Shown piece by piece: positions 25,271 through 34,010 of a DNA stretch of 34,112 bases. Numbering within the stretch: position 1 is the stretch's first letter; every line of letters begins with the position of its first letter. A program made the translations under genes and the position numbers. The stretch lies in the NCBI RefSeq assembly GCF_900155535.1, contig NZ_LT706963.1:431121-465232 (forward strand), given 5' to 3'. The stretch is from Corynebacterium urinipleomorphum. GTDB taxonomy: Bacteria; Actinomycetota; Actinomycetes; Mycobacteriales; Mycobacteriaceae. The notes under the pieces are model-generated. The model was not told the origin of the DNA and made no database searches. It worked only from the letters and a program-made list of their open reading frames with translations.

Positions 25271-25858
25271 ATGCCTACCCCGAAGAAGGGCCCGCGTCTC
25301 GGCGGTTCGGCTAGCCACCAGAAGCACATTCTGTCTAACCTGGCCAGCCAGCTGTTCGTGAACGGTTCCATCAACACCACCGAGGCCAAGGCCAAGGTGC
25401 TGCGCCCGTACGCAGAGAAGCTGATCACCAAGGCTAAGTCCGGTTCGGTCGCCGACCGCCGCGCCGTGGCCAAGGACATCCCGAACAAGGACGTTGTCGC
25501 GTACCTGTTCAACGAGCTCGCCCCGAAGTTCGAGAACCGTGCAGGTGGCTACACCCGCACCATCAAGCTCGAGAACCGCAAGGGCGACAACGCTCCGATG
25601 GTCAACATCTCCCTCGTTCTCGAGGAGACCGTGGCTTCCGAGGCGAACCGCGCTGCACGCGCCGCCGCCTCCAAGGAGAAGGCCGCCGAGGCTGAGGCAG
25701 CTGCTGCCGAGGCCGACGAGAAGGCTGAGGAGACCAAGGCTGAGGCTGAGGAGACCAAGGCTGAGGCACCGGCTGACGCTGAGTCCAACGACGAGGCCGT
25801 CGCCGAGGACACCGCTGAGGCTCCGGAGGTCCAGGAGACCGCCGAGGACGAGAAGTAA
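25271..25858 (+). CDS. rplQ: 50S ribosomal protein L17 with long acidic tail
   Basis: 195 residues. Residues 1-~120 are L17: [56 protein letters not shown] and [19 protein letters not shown]. The last ~65 residues are an Ala/Glu-rich, low-complexity acidic tail, absent from the ~127-residue enterobacterial protein but seen in corynebacteria and relatives. L17 lies near the tunnel exit. An SD GAGGAG is 10 bp upstream. A 21-bp tandem repeat lies in the tail. Confidence 0.97.
   Translation: MPTPKKGPRLGGSASHQKHILSNLASQLFVNGSINTTEAKAKVLRPYAEKLITKAKSGSVADRRAVAKDIPNKDVVAYLFNELAPKFENRAGGYTRTIKLENRKGDNAPMVNISLVLEETVASEANRAARAAASKEKAAEAEAAAAEADEKAEETKAEAEETKAEAPADAESNDEAVAEDTAEAPEVQETAEDEK
25724..25765 (+). 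repeat. rplQ: 21-bp perfect tandem repeat in the rplQ tail
   Basis: Two identical 21-bp units (25724-25744 and 25745-25765) encode AEETKAE twice. The repeat is in frame in the acidic tail and is a likely site of length variation between strains. Confidence 0.92.
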
Positions 25859-25883
25859 GACCTTCTCGCGCCTGTAAGCACTA

Positions 25884-25923
25884 AGCGCCCGCTCCCCTTG
25901 TTGAAAGTGGAGCGGGCGTTTTC
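25884..25923 (+). terminator. Rho-independent terminator after rplQ
   Basis: CGCCCGCTCC (25886-25895) pairs with GGAGCGGGCG (25909-25918), flanked by AAG and TTTTCCGTTT. It ends the alpha operon. Confidence 0.93.
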
Positions 25924-25946
25924 CGTTTCGAGACCTATCACCATTT

Positions 25947-26891
25947 ATGGTGGTCGGTATGGTTACGGATCCCGGTGAAGCTAGTACGCCTGCGGAGCGC
26001 TCCGGCGACATGGTGCGTCTGCGGTTCGATGTGGCCTACGACGGAACCGATTTTCACGGCTGGGCGCGCCAGAAACCAACCGGCGGGGAGGAGCTCCGCA
26101 CGGTGCAGGGCGTGCTTGAGAACGCACTGAGCTTGATCCTGCGCTACCCGGTGGAGCTGGCTGTGGCGGGCCGGACGGATGCGGGGGTGCACGCCTCCGG
26201 TCAGGTGGCGCATGCGGATATCCCCGTGGCATCGCTGGATCAGAGGTCGATTGAGGGGGATCCGGGGCGGTTGGTGCGTCGATTAGCGAAATTGCTTGAG
26301 CCTGATGTGCGTGTTTCGGCCGTGTCCGCCGCACCCGACGGCTTCGACGCGCGTTTCTCCGCGTTGACGCGCACCTACCGCTACCGGGTGACCACCGCGG
26401 ACGGTGGGGCGTTGCCCCTGCGTGTGCGCGACACCGCCGTGTGGCCGAAGAAGGTGGATCTCGACGCCGCGCAGCAGTTCGCGAATGCGGTGGTGGGGCT
26501 GCATGATTTCGCCGCATTCTGCAAAGCGCGCCCGCACGCCACCACGATCCGGAAAGTCCACTCCTTCGAATGGCGTGACATCTCCACCGACGAGGAACCG
26601 GAACTCTTCGAAGCGGTCATTGTCGCCGATGCGTTTTGTTGGCACATGGTCCGCGCGCTCGTGGCCACGTGCCTCGACGTCGGTTCGGGCACGCGTGACG
26701 ACTACTGGGCTGCCGCACTGCTGGGGGCGAAGGAACGCTCGCCGGCAGTGCGCCTGGCACCCGCAAACGGGTTGACCTTGGCGCGCGTCGACTATCCGGC
26801 GGACGACGAACTCGCAGCTCGCGCGGCGGTGACGCGCGACCGGCGCGACGCTTCGGAGGTGCACTCCGAGTCACCCCGTGCAACGGAATAA
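25947..26891 (+). CDS. truA: tRNA pseudouridine(38-40) synthase TruA
   Basis: Up to 314 residues. The catalytic aspartate is D78 in AGRTDAGVHASGQ (numbered from ATG 25947). Other family parts are FDVAYDGTDFHGWARQ, FDARFSALTRTYRYRV and the C-terminal FCWHMVRALVATCLDVGSG. TruA modifies uridines 38-40 in the anticodon arm of tRNAs. The start is uncertain: ATG 25947, 25959 and 26010 are possible, and 26010 (MVRLRFDVAYDG) gives the shortest, most family-like N-terminus; none has a strong SD. It follows the rplQ terminator. Confidence 0.95.
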   Translation: MVVGMVTDPGEASTPAERSGDMVRLRFDVAYDGTDFHGWARQKPTGGEELRTVQGVLENALSLILRYPVELAVAGRTDAGVHASGQVAHADIPVASLDQRSIEGDPGRLVRRLAKLLEPDVRVSAVSAAPDGFDARFSALTRTYRYRVTTADGGALPLRVRDTAVWPKKVDLDAAQQFANAVVGLHDFAAFCKARPHATTIRKVHSFEWRDISTDEEPELFEAVIVADAFCWHMVRALVATCLDVGSGTRDDYWAAALLGAKERSPAVRLAPANGLTLARVDYPADDELAARAAVTRDRRDASEVHSESPRATE

Positions 26892-26939
26892 ACTGCTTGG
26901 GCAGGAATCGTCCGAAAGAGTTGCCCGGAGGTAGAACGC

Positions 26940-29099
26940 ATGGATGCAGTCGGCGCCGTGTGGCTGGCCATCGCTGTGTTCACCCTGCCGGGACTCATCT
27001 TCGCGTGGGTCGCGGGCGCGAAACTGCCCGCTGCCGCTGCAGCATCCTTGCCCGCGACCTTCGGCATCGTCGGGCTGGGCAGCTGGCTGTACGGCGCGAT
27101 GGGAATCCGCTTCGGGTGGCCGTCCTTCATCGTGTTCTTAGTGCTCATGCTGTGCCTGGCAGCCGGGTGGCGCTACGCATTCGCGCGACGGGCGAAAAAG
27201 CGTGCCGCGAAGAACTGGGTGCGCGCCCTATGGCCGGGTGACTGGCGCCGCGGCAGCATCGCCGACCCGTCGTGGGTGCTCCCCGGCGCCGGTGTCGTGG
27301 CCGGCGTGTGGATGCTGATCGCGAAACAGCTCGAACTCCAGTCGAAGGTGCCGGGCCAGTTGAACAATATCGTCCAGGGCTGGGACATCCAATGGCACGT
27401 CAACGCCGTGCGTTTCATCATGGAAGAAGGCATTGCCTCGCCCACCCGGATGGGCGAGCTGCAGAACCCTGAAACGCACATCGACCTGTTCTACCCGTCC
27501 GCGTTCCACGCGGCGACAGCGCTGTTCGCCAAGGCTGGCGACCTCGCCCCTGTGGAGGCAGTGAACCTGGCGTCGATCGTTCTGCCGAGCCTCGCCCTGC
27601 CCGCCGGCGCCGCGGGACTGGCATGGGCGATGGCGCGCGGCCACGGCATGGTCGCGCAGATCGCCGCGGGCTTGGCCGCCATCGGTGTGTATGCGTCGCC
27701 GGTGCTGGTGTGGATCCCGGACTTCGTGGGCATGCGCCCGTACATCGTGGCGATCGGCCTGTCCGGCCTCGTCATCGCGCTGTTCCACCAGGTGCCGCGC
27801 TACCGGGCACTGGCGCTGCCGACGCTGTTCGCCTTCCTGGGCATGATGCAGGTCCACCCGTCGGCCGTACTCGTGGTAGTGCTCGCCGTCCTGCTGTACT
27901 GGGCGACGTACCTGGTGTGGCGCCCGGACCGCTCGCGCGTCGGCGATGTTCTCTGGTTGGCCATCCCGGCGCTCGGCGCGACGGTGGTGTTCCTCCCACA
28001 GCTGCTCGCCGGCCAGGCTCAGTCTGGGGAAGTGAACACCTGGGACGCGAGTGAGAATGTCACCGCTGAGGAGGCCTGGGACAAGGCGTTCATGATGGAC
28101 ACCCGCCACGTGGGCGAGTTCTTCCCCGATTTCGACCCCACCATCTTGCTGTGGCTCGCCGGTTTTGGTGCCATTGCCATGGTGGTGTGGCGCGGGCAGG
28201 TCTGGGCGCCGGTCTTCTACGGGATCATGGTGGCCACCACCGCACACGCGCTGCACCCGTTCGACGGGATGTGGGAACCGCTTTTGACCATGCTGGGCGC
28301 GCCGCACTACAACTCGGCCCACCGCATCGTCACCGTGGTGGCGCTGACCGTCATCGCCGGTGCTGCCATCGGTGCGGCCGTGATCATCCGCGTTATCACG
28401 CTCGCGCCCATCGCCGCCCGCTACGGCACCCGCCCGTGGGTGTGGGGCACCTCGCTCGCATCAGCCGTGCTCGCTGCGCTGACCGGGTGGGGCGCTGGTG
28501 CCTGGGCGTCCACTGTCGCTGTCGACGGCGCCGAAATGTCATTCGACGCCTCCCGCCTCAACGACCGCATGGTCGACGACGACCAGATGACCGCCTATGC
28601 GTGGCTCGGCTCCCGCCCGGAAGCACAGGAGGGGCTCGTTATGGGTGAATCCACCGACGGCTACTCCTGGGCCTATGCCATCAACGGTGTCCCCACCGTC
28701 GCCCGCCATTACCTGTGGCCCAACGGCGGGATGGGCGTCGACTCGAACTTGCTCGCCGACCGCGCCGGCCAGCTCGGCGCCGGTGAACGCGGCCGACCGA
28801 ACGAGAAATCGCCCGCCGACGACGCCGCTGCCGACCTGGGCGTCCGCTTCATCGTCTCCTCCGGCAACACCTTCTGGCCCGGGCCCAAGAACTGGCAGGT
28901 GGACAAGGCCCTGTGGACCACCCCCGGCGTCACGCCCGTCTACCAGCGCGGCCGCGTGACTATCTTCGCCGTCAACGCGCAGCTCACCCCAGCTGAGATC
29001 AAGGAACTTCAGCGCGACGCCGTCGCCAACGGCGGCTCCACCGAACTGCCTGAGCTGACGCCGACGAGTGAGGAGCTGGCGGCCGCGGACGTCGAATAG
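26940..29099 (+). CDS. Large polytopic membrane protein, unknown function (possibly DUF6541)
   Basis: 719 residues with about twelve hydrophobic segments up to residue ~520, then a ~190-residue soluble C-terminal part. Three helices open the protein, a charged loop (RRAKKRAAKNWVRALWPGDWRR) follows, and later helices include LFAFLGMMQVHPSAVLVVVLAVLLYW. A loop after TM4 contains WDIQWHVNAVRFI, reminiscent of the Asp/His-bearing first loop of GT-C type glycosyltransferases. I suspect an actinobacterial DUF6541-type envelope glycosyltransferase-like protein, but cannot confirm activity. ATG 26940 follows GCCCGGAGG. It lies between truA and eccB, 98 bp before the latter. Confidence 0.75.
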   Translation: MDAVGAVWLAIAVFTLPGLIFAWVAGAKLPAAAAASLPATFGIVGLGSWLYGAMGIRFGWPSFIVFLVLMLCLAAGWRYAFARRAKKRAAKNWVRALWPGDWRRGSIADPSWVLPGAGVVAGVWMLIAKQLELQSKVPGQLNNIVQGWDIQWHVNAVRFIMEEGIASPTRMGELQNPETHIDLFYPSAFHAATALFAKAGDLAPVEAVNLASIVLPSLALPAGAAGLAWAMARGHGMVAQIAAGLAAIGVYASPVLVWIPDFVGMRPYIVAIGLSGLVIALFHQVPRYRALALPTLFAFLGMMQVHPSAVLVVVLAVLLYWATYLVWRPDRSRVGDVLWLAIPALGATVVFLPQLLAGQAQSGEVNTWDASENVTAEEAWDKAFMMDTRHVGEFFPDFDPTILLWLAGFGAIAMVVWRGQVWAPVFYGIMVATTAHALHPFDGMWEPLLTMLGAPHYNSAHRIVTVVALTVIAGAAIGAAVIIRVITLAPIAARYGTRPWVWGTSLASAVLAALTGWGAGAWASTVAVDGAEMSFDASRLNDRMVDDDQMTAYAWLGSRPEAQEGLVMGESTDGYSWAYAINGVPTVARHYLWPNGGMGVDSNLLADRAGQLGAGERGRPNEKSPADDAAADLGVRFIVSSGNTFWPGPKNWQVDKALWTTPGVTPVYQRGRVTIFAVNAQLTPAEIKELQRDAVANGGSTELPELTPTSEELAAADVE

Positions 29100-29197
29100 C
29101 GTTGCGCATTTCAGTACGCATTTTCGGGTTGAAGCCTGCCCCGCATGCGCTTAGCGTCGTTTAAAGAAGCCATTGCTAATCGACGGGGGGCGTCCAC

Positions 29198-30493
29198 ATG
29201 GCTCAGCACACTCATGCCATTTCAGGGGAGACAAAGCAGGCGCGCAGGCTGTTGCCGACGACGCGTTCGCAGGTGTCCGGGCACCGTTTCATGCGCCGGC
29301 GCGTGGAGCACGGGCTCATTTACGGGGATATCCGGATGATTCATGATCCGTTGGCGGCGCGGCGGCGTTCGGCGATCTTCGGGATTGTCGCGGTGGCGCT
29401 CATCGCGGCGGGTTCGGGGCTGTTCGCGTGGTTGCGGCCGAATCCGGATCCAGGGGCGGCGGCGATTCTGCGGGCCAATGACGGGGCGATGTACGTGCGG
29501 GTCGGGGAGGTAGTGCACCCGGTGACGAACCTGACGTCGGCACGTCTGATCGCAGGCAGCGCGGAGGAGCCGCAGCGCGTGGGGGAGGAGCGGCTCACCG
29601 AGATGCCGCGCGGTGTGCCGTTGGGCATCGCCACGGCGCCGGCGATGTTCGCGCCGGGTGATGCGGTGGATGCTGCGTGGTCGGCTTGCGAGGGGCAGGA
29701 GCGTGTCACGGTTGTCGCCGGGGAACCGGTGCAGCAGCTCGCCGACGGTCAGGCTGTCGCGGTAACTCAGGGCGGGACCGAGTGGATGCTCACCAATGAG
29801 GGGCGCGCACAACTTCCATCAGACAGCGATGCACAGGGCAGGCTGATCCGACGCGCACTAGGCATCGACGCGCGGGTCGTCCGCGCAGACATCAGCGCGC
29901 CGGTGCTGTCCGCGATCCGCGAACTTCCGCCGGTCCGCCTGCCGCACCCGTTGCCGCGCCTGTTGCTCGCCGACGGCACCGACGAAGCATGGGCTGTCAC
30001 ACAGCATGGCGGCATTCAGCCCGTTTCGGAATTACAGAAGCATTTGCTTATCGACGCCGCCGCCCCCACCTCTACTTCTTCCCCCTCCCAGATTGCCGCG
30101 TATCCGGATGCCCAAGTCCCGCTAGATATCGCCGTTCCGGAGAAAGCGCCGGAGTGGGTGGATCCAAAGAAATCGGCCGTGTGCGTGACCGAGTCAGGCT
30201 CTGTTGCACTCGTAGCCCCAGACTCGGATGTCTTGACCGCAGGATCGGTCGAGCTGTCCGGTGATAGCCCCGCGACCCATTTCGTCGGCTTAGCCTCCGG
30301 TGCTGTCGGAGTCGACACCGGTGCCGGCTACCACGTTGTGTCCGCTTCAGGCCAGCGCCATCTGGTGGATACCAGGGACAACCTCGATGTCGTCGGCGCA
30401 CTGCACGTGGACACCGTTCCGTGGAGCATCCTCAGCCTCCTGCCCGAAGGCCCGGACCTCACACGCGAGGCAGCGCTGACCGCGACCTACTGA
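29198..30493 (+). CDS. eccB: Type VII secretion protein EccB
   Basis: 431 residues. The N-terminus has the EccB pattern TRSQVSGHRFMRRRVEHGLIYGDIRMIHDPL, one membrane helix (~58-79), then ALYVR-like GAMYVRVGEVVHPVTNLTSARLIAG. The periplasmic part carries two cysteines (SACEGQ and SAVCVTES) and Pro-rich IRELPPVRLPHPLP. EccB is a core part of the ESX membrane complex with EccC, EccD and EccE. ATG 29198 has GGGGGGCG upstream. In corynebacteria an ESX-4-like locus lies close to truA, so this is its first gene; the rest of that locus is broken in this window. Confidence 0.9.
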   Translation: MAQHTHAISGETKQARRLLPTTRSQVSGHRFMRRRVEHGLIYGDIRMIHDPLAARRRSAIFGIVAVALIAAGSGLFAWLRPNPDPGAAAILRANDGAMYVRVGEVVHPVTNLTSARLIAGSAEEPQRVGEERLTEMPRGVPLGIATAPAMFAPGDAVDAAWSACEGQERVTVVAGEPVQQLADGQAVAVTQGGTEWMLTNEGRAQLPSDSDAQGRLIRRALGIDARVVRADISAPVLSAIRELPPVRLPHPLPRLLLADGTDEAWAVTQHGGIQPVSELQKHLLIDAAAPTSTSSPSQIAAYPDAQVPLDIAVPEKAPEWVDPKKSAVCVTESGSVALVAPDSDVLTAGSVELSGDSPATHFVGLASGAVGVDTGAGYHVVSASGQRHLVDTRDNLDVVGALHVDTVPWSILSLLPEGPDLTREAALTATY

Positions 30494-30529
30494 TAGAGCT
30501 GCGGCGGCAGCCAATCTGGTCGCGGCGCT

Positions 30530-30549
30530 CCACCCGCGCGGTGGGTTTT
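30530..30549 (+). terminator. Terminator between eccB and the mycP remnant
   Basis: CCACC (30530-30534) pairs with GGTGG (30540-30544) around CGCGC, followed by GTTTT. The short stem serves eccB; the convergent mycP frame ends inside its tail. Confidence 0.6.
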
Positions 30550-30807
30550 AACCGTGGTGAATGGAGCGATGCCGGGGCCGGCCCTGGAGGAGTATTCGTC
30601 GAAAAGCGCCCACTGCGACAGCAAGGGCGGCGACGAGCACGACGCTTGCGACCGTGAAACTGCTTCGGTGTGGGGCAGCGGAATCAATAGTCTCAATTGG
30701 GCGCGCACGCAGCGGTGCGGTGTCGGCTCCCTGCTCGCGTTCGACGAATGAGACAGCTCGCAGCGGGTCGATGGCCCCTCCCTGCGGTTCCGCGGAGGCG
30801 GTGATCA
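30548..30807 (-). pseudogene. mycP: C-terminal remnant of mycosin protease MycP
   Basis: About 86 residues remain. ITASAEPQGGAIDPLRAV matches the last part of the subtilisin domain of mycosins (TA.P..GG..DP..A), followed by a linker and a C-terminal membrane helix (FTVASVVLVAALAVAVGAF) with an Arg-rich end, as in MycP. The signal peptide and the Asp-His-Ser catalytic domain are missing: upstream of ~30807 the sequence changes to transposase DNA. MycP is the ESX-associated membrane protease and stabilises the complex. The convergent order eccB> <mycP fits corynebacterial ESX loci. The identification is from pattern and context only. Confidence 0.65.
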
Positions 30808-31159
30808 TGATAGTCAGTGCAGCTAATCAGGCGGCTTCAAAGGCATTCGGCGAGCGGTAGCCGGACCATGAGTGCAAACGTTTCGTGTTGTACCGGGTGC
30901 ACCACCGAAACACATCCCGGCGGCACACCAGCTGACTTGGAAAAACAGGCTCATCCTGAAGGACTTCCCGCTTCAGTGACGCGTTGAACGACTCCGCCAA
31001 CGAGTTATCCGCACTCGTCCCGATCGCTCCCATCGACTGGGTGACGCCGAACTACTCACACAACCTCCGGTACTGCTCAGAGGTATAAACACTGCCGTGA
31101 TCCGAGTGGAAAATCGCCCCATTCAGGTCTCCTCGTACCTTCCAGGCCATCGTCGGGGC
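30808..31159 (-). pseudogene. IS3-family transposase fragment with internal stop
   Basis: On the minus strand EAPTMAWKVRGDLNGAIFHSDHGSVYTSEQYRRLCE, then an amber codon (31052-31054), then FGVTQSMGAIGTSADNSLAESFNASLKRE, ending SPNAFEAA at 30827. This is the C-terminal half of an IS3-type integrase (HSDHGS.Y with the second Asp, and N.LAES with the Glu). The 5' half is missing. It differs from the intact IS at 8885. Its outer end abuts the mycP remnant at ~30807/30808, where ACTATCA could be the IS end. Confidence 0.85.
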
Positions 31160-32100
31160 TTCGGATGATAATCCGCATATCTGTGGGGTATTTGTCGAGG
31201 TTAATGCCCAGTGCTTCCCCGGCCCAGGATCGCATCCGGGAAGTGATGTCTGCGACATAAGCGTCCGTGGTGTCGCTGACCGTACCGCCCGCGCGGATGA
31301 TGCCTTGTTTGATGCCCTCGCCGAGCGTGGAGGCGATGTCGCCGATCTGCCAGGTCACCGGCAACCCCACCGAATACGCCAGGCCTTGTTGGTTGAGGTG
31401 TCCCAGAAAGGCCTGGGATCCGCCGGCGGAATCCGTGCGTATCAGCAAACGCTTCCCCCACTCCTGACCATCGACGCGGTTGGGGATCGCGGCCAAGGCC
31501 TGGTCGAGGACGTCCTTGTGGTCGTCGGCGGTATTCGAGCCGACGTTGTCCGGACGCAGCAGGACGGCTGCGGGTTCACCGGTCAGCCCGTCGCCGTGGT
31601 CGATGATCGCGCACAGCGGGTGGAACCCGTAGTGCTTCTTCCAGGTCGGGGCCGCTTTTTCCTTGTCTGAGTGGGCGAGGATTTCCGTCGCGTCCAGGTC
31701 CAGAACCAACGGAGCATCGGTGCTGGCCGCGGCGGCGGGGTTGCGGGCACCGCAGGCGGTCCAGTCCGCGGTACGGGCTGTTTTCATGCCGGCCAGCACC
31801 GCGGTTGTGCCGGCACCGGCAGCTTCGTCGTCGTGGTCGGCGAGTTCCTTGCGGCGGCGGTGCACCGTGGAGTGCGACGGCACCTGGTCGACCAGGCCGG
31901 TGGCCACCAACGGGCCCAGGAGATCAACATCGCCTGCGTCGTCCCCGCTGAGGGCCAGTGCCAGGGCCAGTGCGGTCATGGTGTGCAGCAGGTTCGGGTT
32001 CTGTCACTCGGCCAGTTTCACGTCGATGGCATCGGCGACTTTGACGGCGTCGGCGGTGGCGGCCAATAACATGAGTCCGGCGTTCGAGCACAGTTGAGCA
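31160..32100 (-). pseudogene. IS1380-family transposase fragment
   Basis: From about 31979 down the frame encodes an IS1380-type DDE transposase: DLDATEILAHSDKEKA with the first acidic residues, YGFHPLCAIIDHG, LLIRTDSAGGSQAFL with the second Asp, and YPTDMRIIIR. It stops matching there and runs into the IS3 fragment at ~31159, losing the C-terminal third. Upstream, SNAGLMLLAATADAVKVADAIDVKLAE continues the same frame but is cut by TGA at 32004-32006, where Trp is likely (LAE*QNP). The 5' end is unclear, so a frameshift may exist too. It cannot make an active protein. Confidence 0.82.
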
Positions 32101-32118
32101 GGAGCGGGGTACCGACAT

Positions 32119-32449
32119 GGAAGCTGGTAGTCTTCACCCTGAAGGTGATCCCTTCGAGCAGGCAAATTGTGACATCAACAACTACTAATTTGCCTGGTCA
32201 ATGGTCACTTTCCTTGGATCTTCACCACGTGTCAGTCGGCTTCCCGTGAAAACACCGGGTTACCTTCTCGAATATGTTGACCGACAGTGAACGACTCCTC
32301 ATTTTTTAACGCAGAAGTTGACGTGACCACCCGAGGTATTGCGGACTTTTGTCCGGAACGTCCTCTTCCGCCCCCTGAATGGGGCTGACCTGCACTAATA
32401 CTACTTTTGGGGGATCGACGTGAGCGTTGGCCCGGGTGATGGGGTCCGC
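32119..32449 (+). other. Non-coding segment between IS1380 fragment and PBP gene
   Basis: About 330 bp without a supported gene. It contains CAGGCAAATT (32159-32168) and its complement AATTTGCCTG (32187-32196), and two hairpins that would lie just downstream of the PBP stop on the minus strand: CGGAC-TTTT-GTCCG (32342-32355) and GCCCC/GGGGC near 32375-32390. These may end PBP transcription. It probably includes the IS1380 outer end, which I could not place. Confidence 0.45.
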
Positions 32450-34010
32450 TCAGCGCCACTCCGACATCGCGTCATCGCGCAGGAAACGGCCCGTGGCCGC
32501 CACCGCCGGTCCCGAGGACTCCGCCCCGGCGACGAAGGTGCAGAACGCCAGGTCACCCTTGATGCCGGCGAACCAGCCGTGGGCGGGCCGGTTGCCCCCG
32601 ACCTCCGCGGTCCCGGTCTTGCCGCCGAGACCGTGGATGTCGCTCAGGCTGGCGGCGGTCCCGGAGTCCACCGTCTCCGCCATCATCGCGCGCAGGGCCC
32701 GCACTGTCGCCGGGTCGAGCGGCTCGGGGTCCTGATCGGCGGTGGTCTCCTCACCCTGGATCAGGGTCGGCAGCACCATCCGGCCGTTGTTGCCCAGGGA
32801 GGCCTCCATGACGGCCAGCCCGAAGGGGGAGGAGAGGACCTCGCCCTGGCCGATGGCGGCCTCCACCCGGGCCGCGCCGGGCTCGGTGACGGGGACGGAG
32901 CCGGTCACCGAGTTCATGCCGGGCGCGGTGAAGTCCACGCCCAGTCCGAGACGCGCCGCCGTGTTCCTCATGTCGTCCGGCTCCAGATCCTGGGAGATGA
33001 AACCCTGGGTGGTGTTGCAGGACTGGGCGAAGGCCTGCGTCATGGAGACGTCCCCGAGGGCGAAGTTGCCGTCGTTGGGGATGACGCGGCCATCGATCTC
33101 CGCGGTGGCGGGGCAGGCGACGGTGGAGTCGGGTACCACGGTGCCGCGTTCGAGGGCGGCGGCGGTGGTCACCGTCTTGAAGGTGGAGCCGGGCGGGTAC
33201 AGCCCGCTCAGCGAGACGGGGCCGAGGGCGTCGGCGGCGTCGTTCTGCGCGACGGCGATAACCCCGCCGGTGGAGGCGCTGAGGGCGACGATCGCCGCGG
33301 GCTGCTCGATCGGCTCCAGGGCCCGCTTCGCGGCCGTCTGCACCCCGAGGTCCATCGTGGTGCGCACGGGTTCGCTCTCCTCCGGTTCCACCTGCCCCAG
33401 GATGGTCGTGCCGGTGGGGGAGGTGGCCTGGAGGGTCCAGCCGGCGTCGGCCGTGATCTTCTCCGACCAGTAGTCGCGCAGGCCGCCGTCCACCGGGGAG
33501 GCAGTGTCCCGGGTGGGGCCGAGCATGCGGCCCTCCTCCCGCAGGTCCAGTCCCTTGATCGCCCGCAGGGCGTCCCCTATCACGGCGAAGTCCCGCTCTC
33601 GGAGGGTGAACAGCCCCACCGGGGAGCCGTCCCCGGACTCGATCTGGGCGGTGACGGATTCGGCGGTGGAGGTCGGCACGACCGGGCGGACGGCGGCGGC
33701 GATCTCCCCGGCCCGCGGGATCAGCTCCGGGCCCGCGGAGACGACGGTGACAGGTGTCCAGGACAGGATGTCGGTGCCGTTGCGGTCGGTCACCGGCAGA
33801 GTGAAGGTCTTGTCGTCGGAGTAGAGGAAGCGGCTGTCCCCGTTCAGCTCCGTGGAGAAGATCCGCTTGTCCCAGGTGATGAGGTCGCTGTCCTGTTCGG
33901 AGAGGGTGATCGTCCCGGTGGTAGTGGACTCATCGCCATTCGGGACGGTCCAGGTGGCGGTGATCTCGGTGGCGCCGTCCTCCTCGCCGCCGGCGTCCAG
34001 TTCCACGCTG
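32450..34010 (-). pseudogene. Class B penicillin-binding protein, 5'-truncated
   Basis: The frame is open from 34102 but matches the family only from about 34010. It keeps the second half of an NTF2-like (MecA_N) domain (ATEITATWTVPNGDE...), a linker domain (FTLRERDFAVIGDALRAI), and the full transpeptidase domain with STFK (S306-K309 counting from 34102), SCN (361-363) and KTG (495-497). The signal peptide/membrane anchor and the first half of the NTF2 domain are absent; the codons before ~34010 are antisense to a permease gene. PBPs of this plan crosslink peptidoglycan, and mobile corynebacterial versions (PBP2m-type) confer beta-lactam resistance. As built here it would lack export and anchoring, so I call it a pseudogene; it could be rescued only by an unlikely alternative leader. 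Confidence 0.7.

Noticed and set aside
27228..28322. Minus-strand open frame inside the large membrane protein gene
   Set aside because: Highly His/Arg-rich, with no SD or domain, and antisense to clear transmembrane helices.
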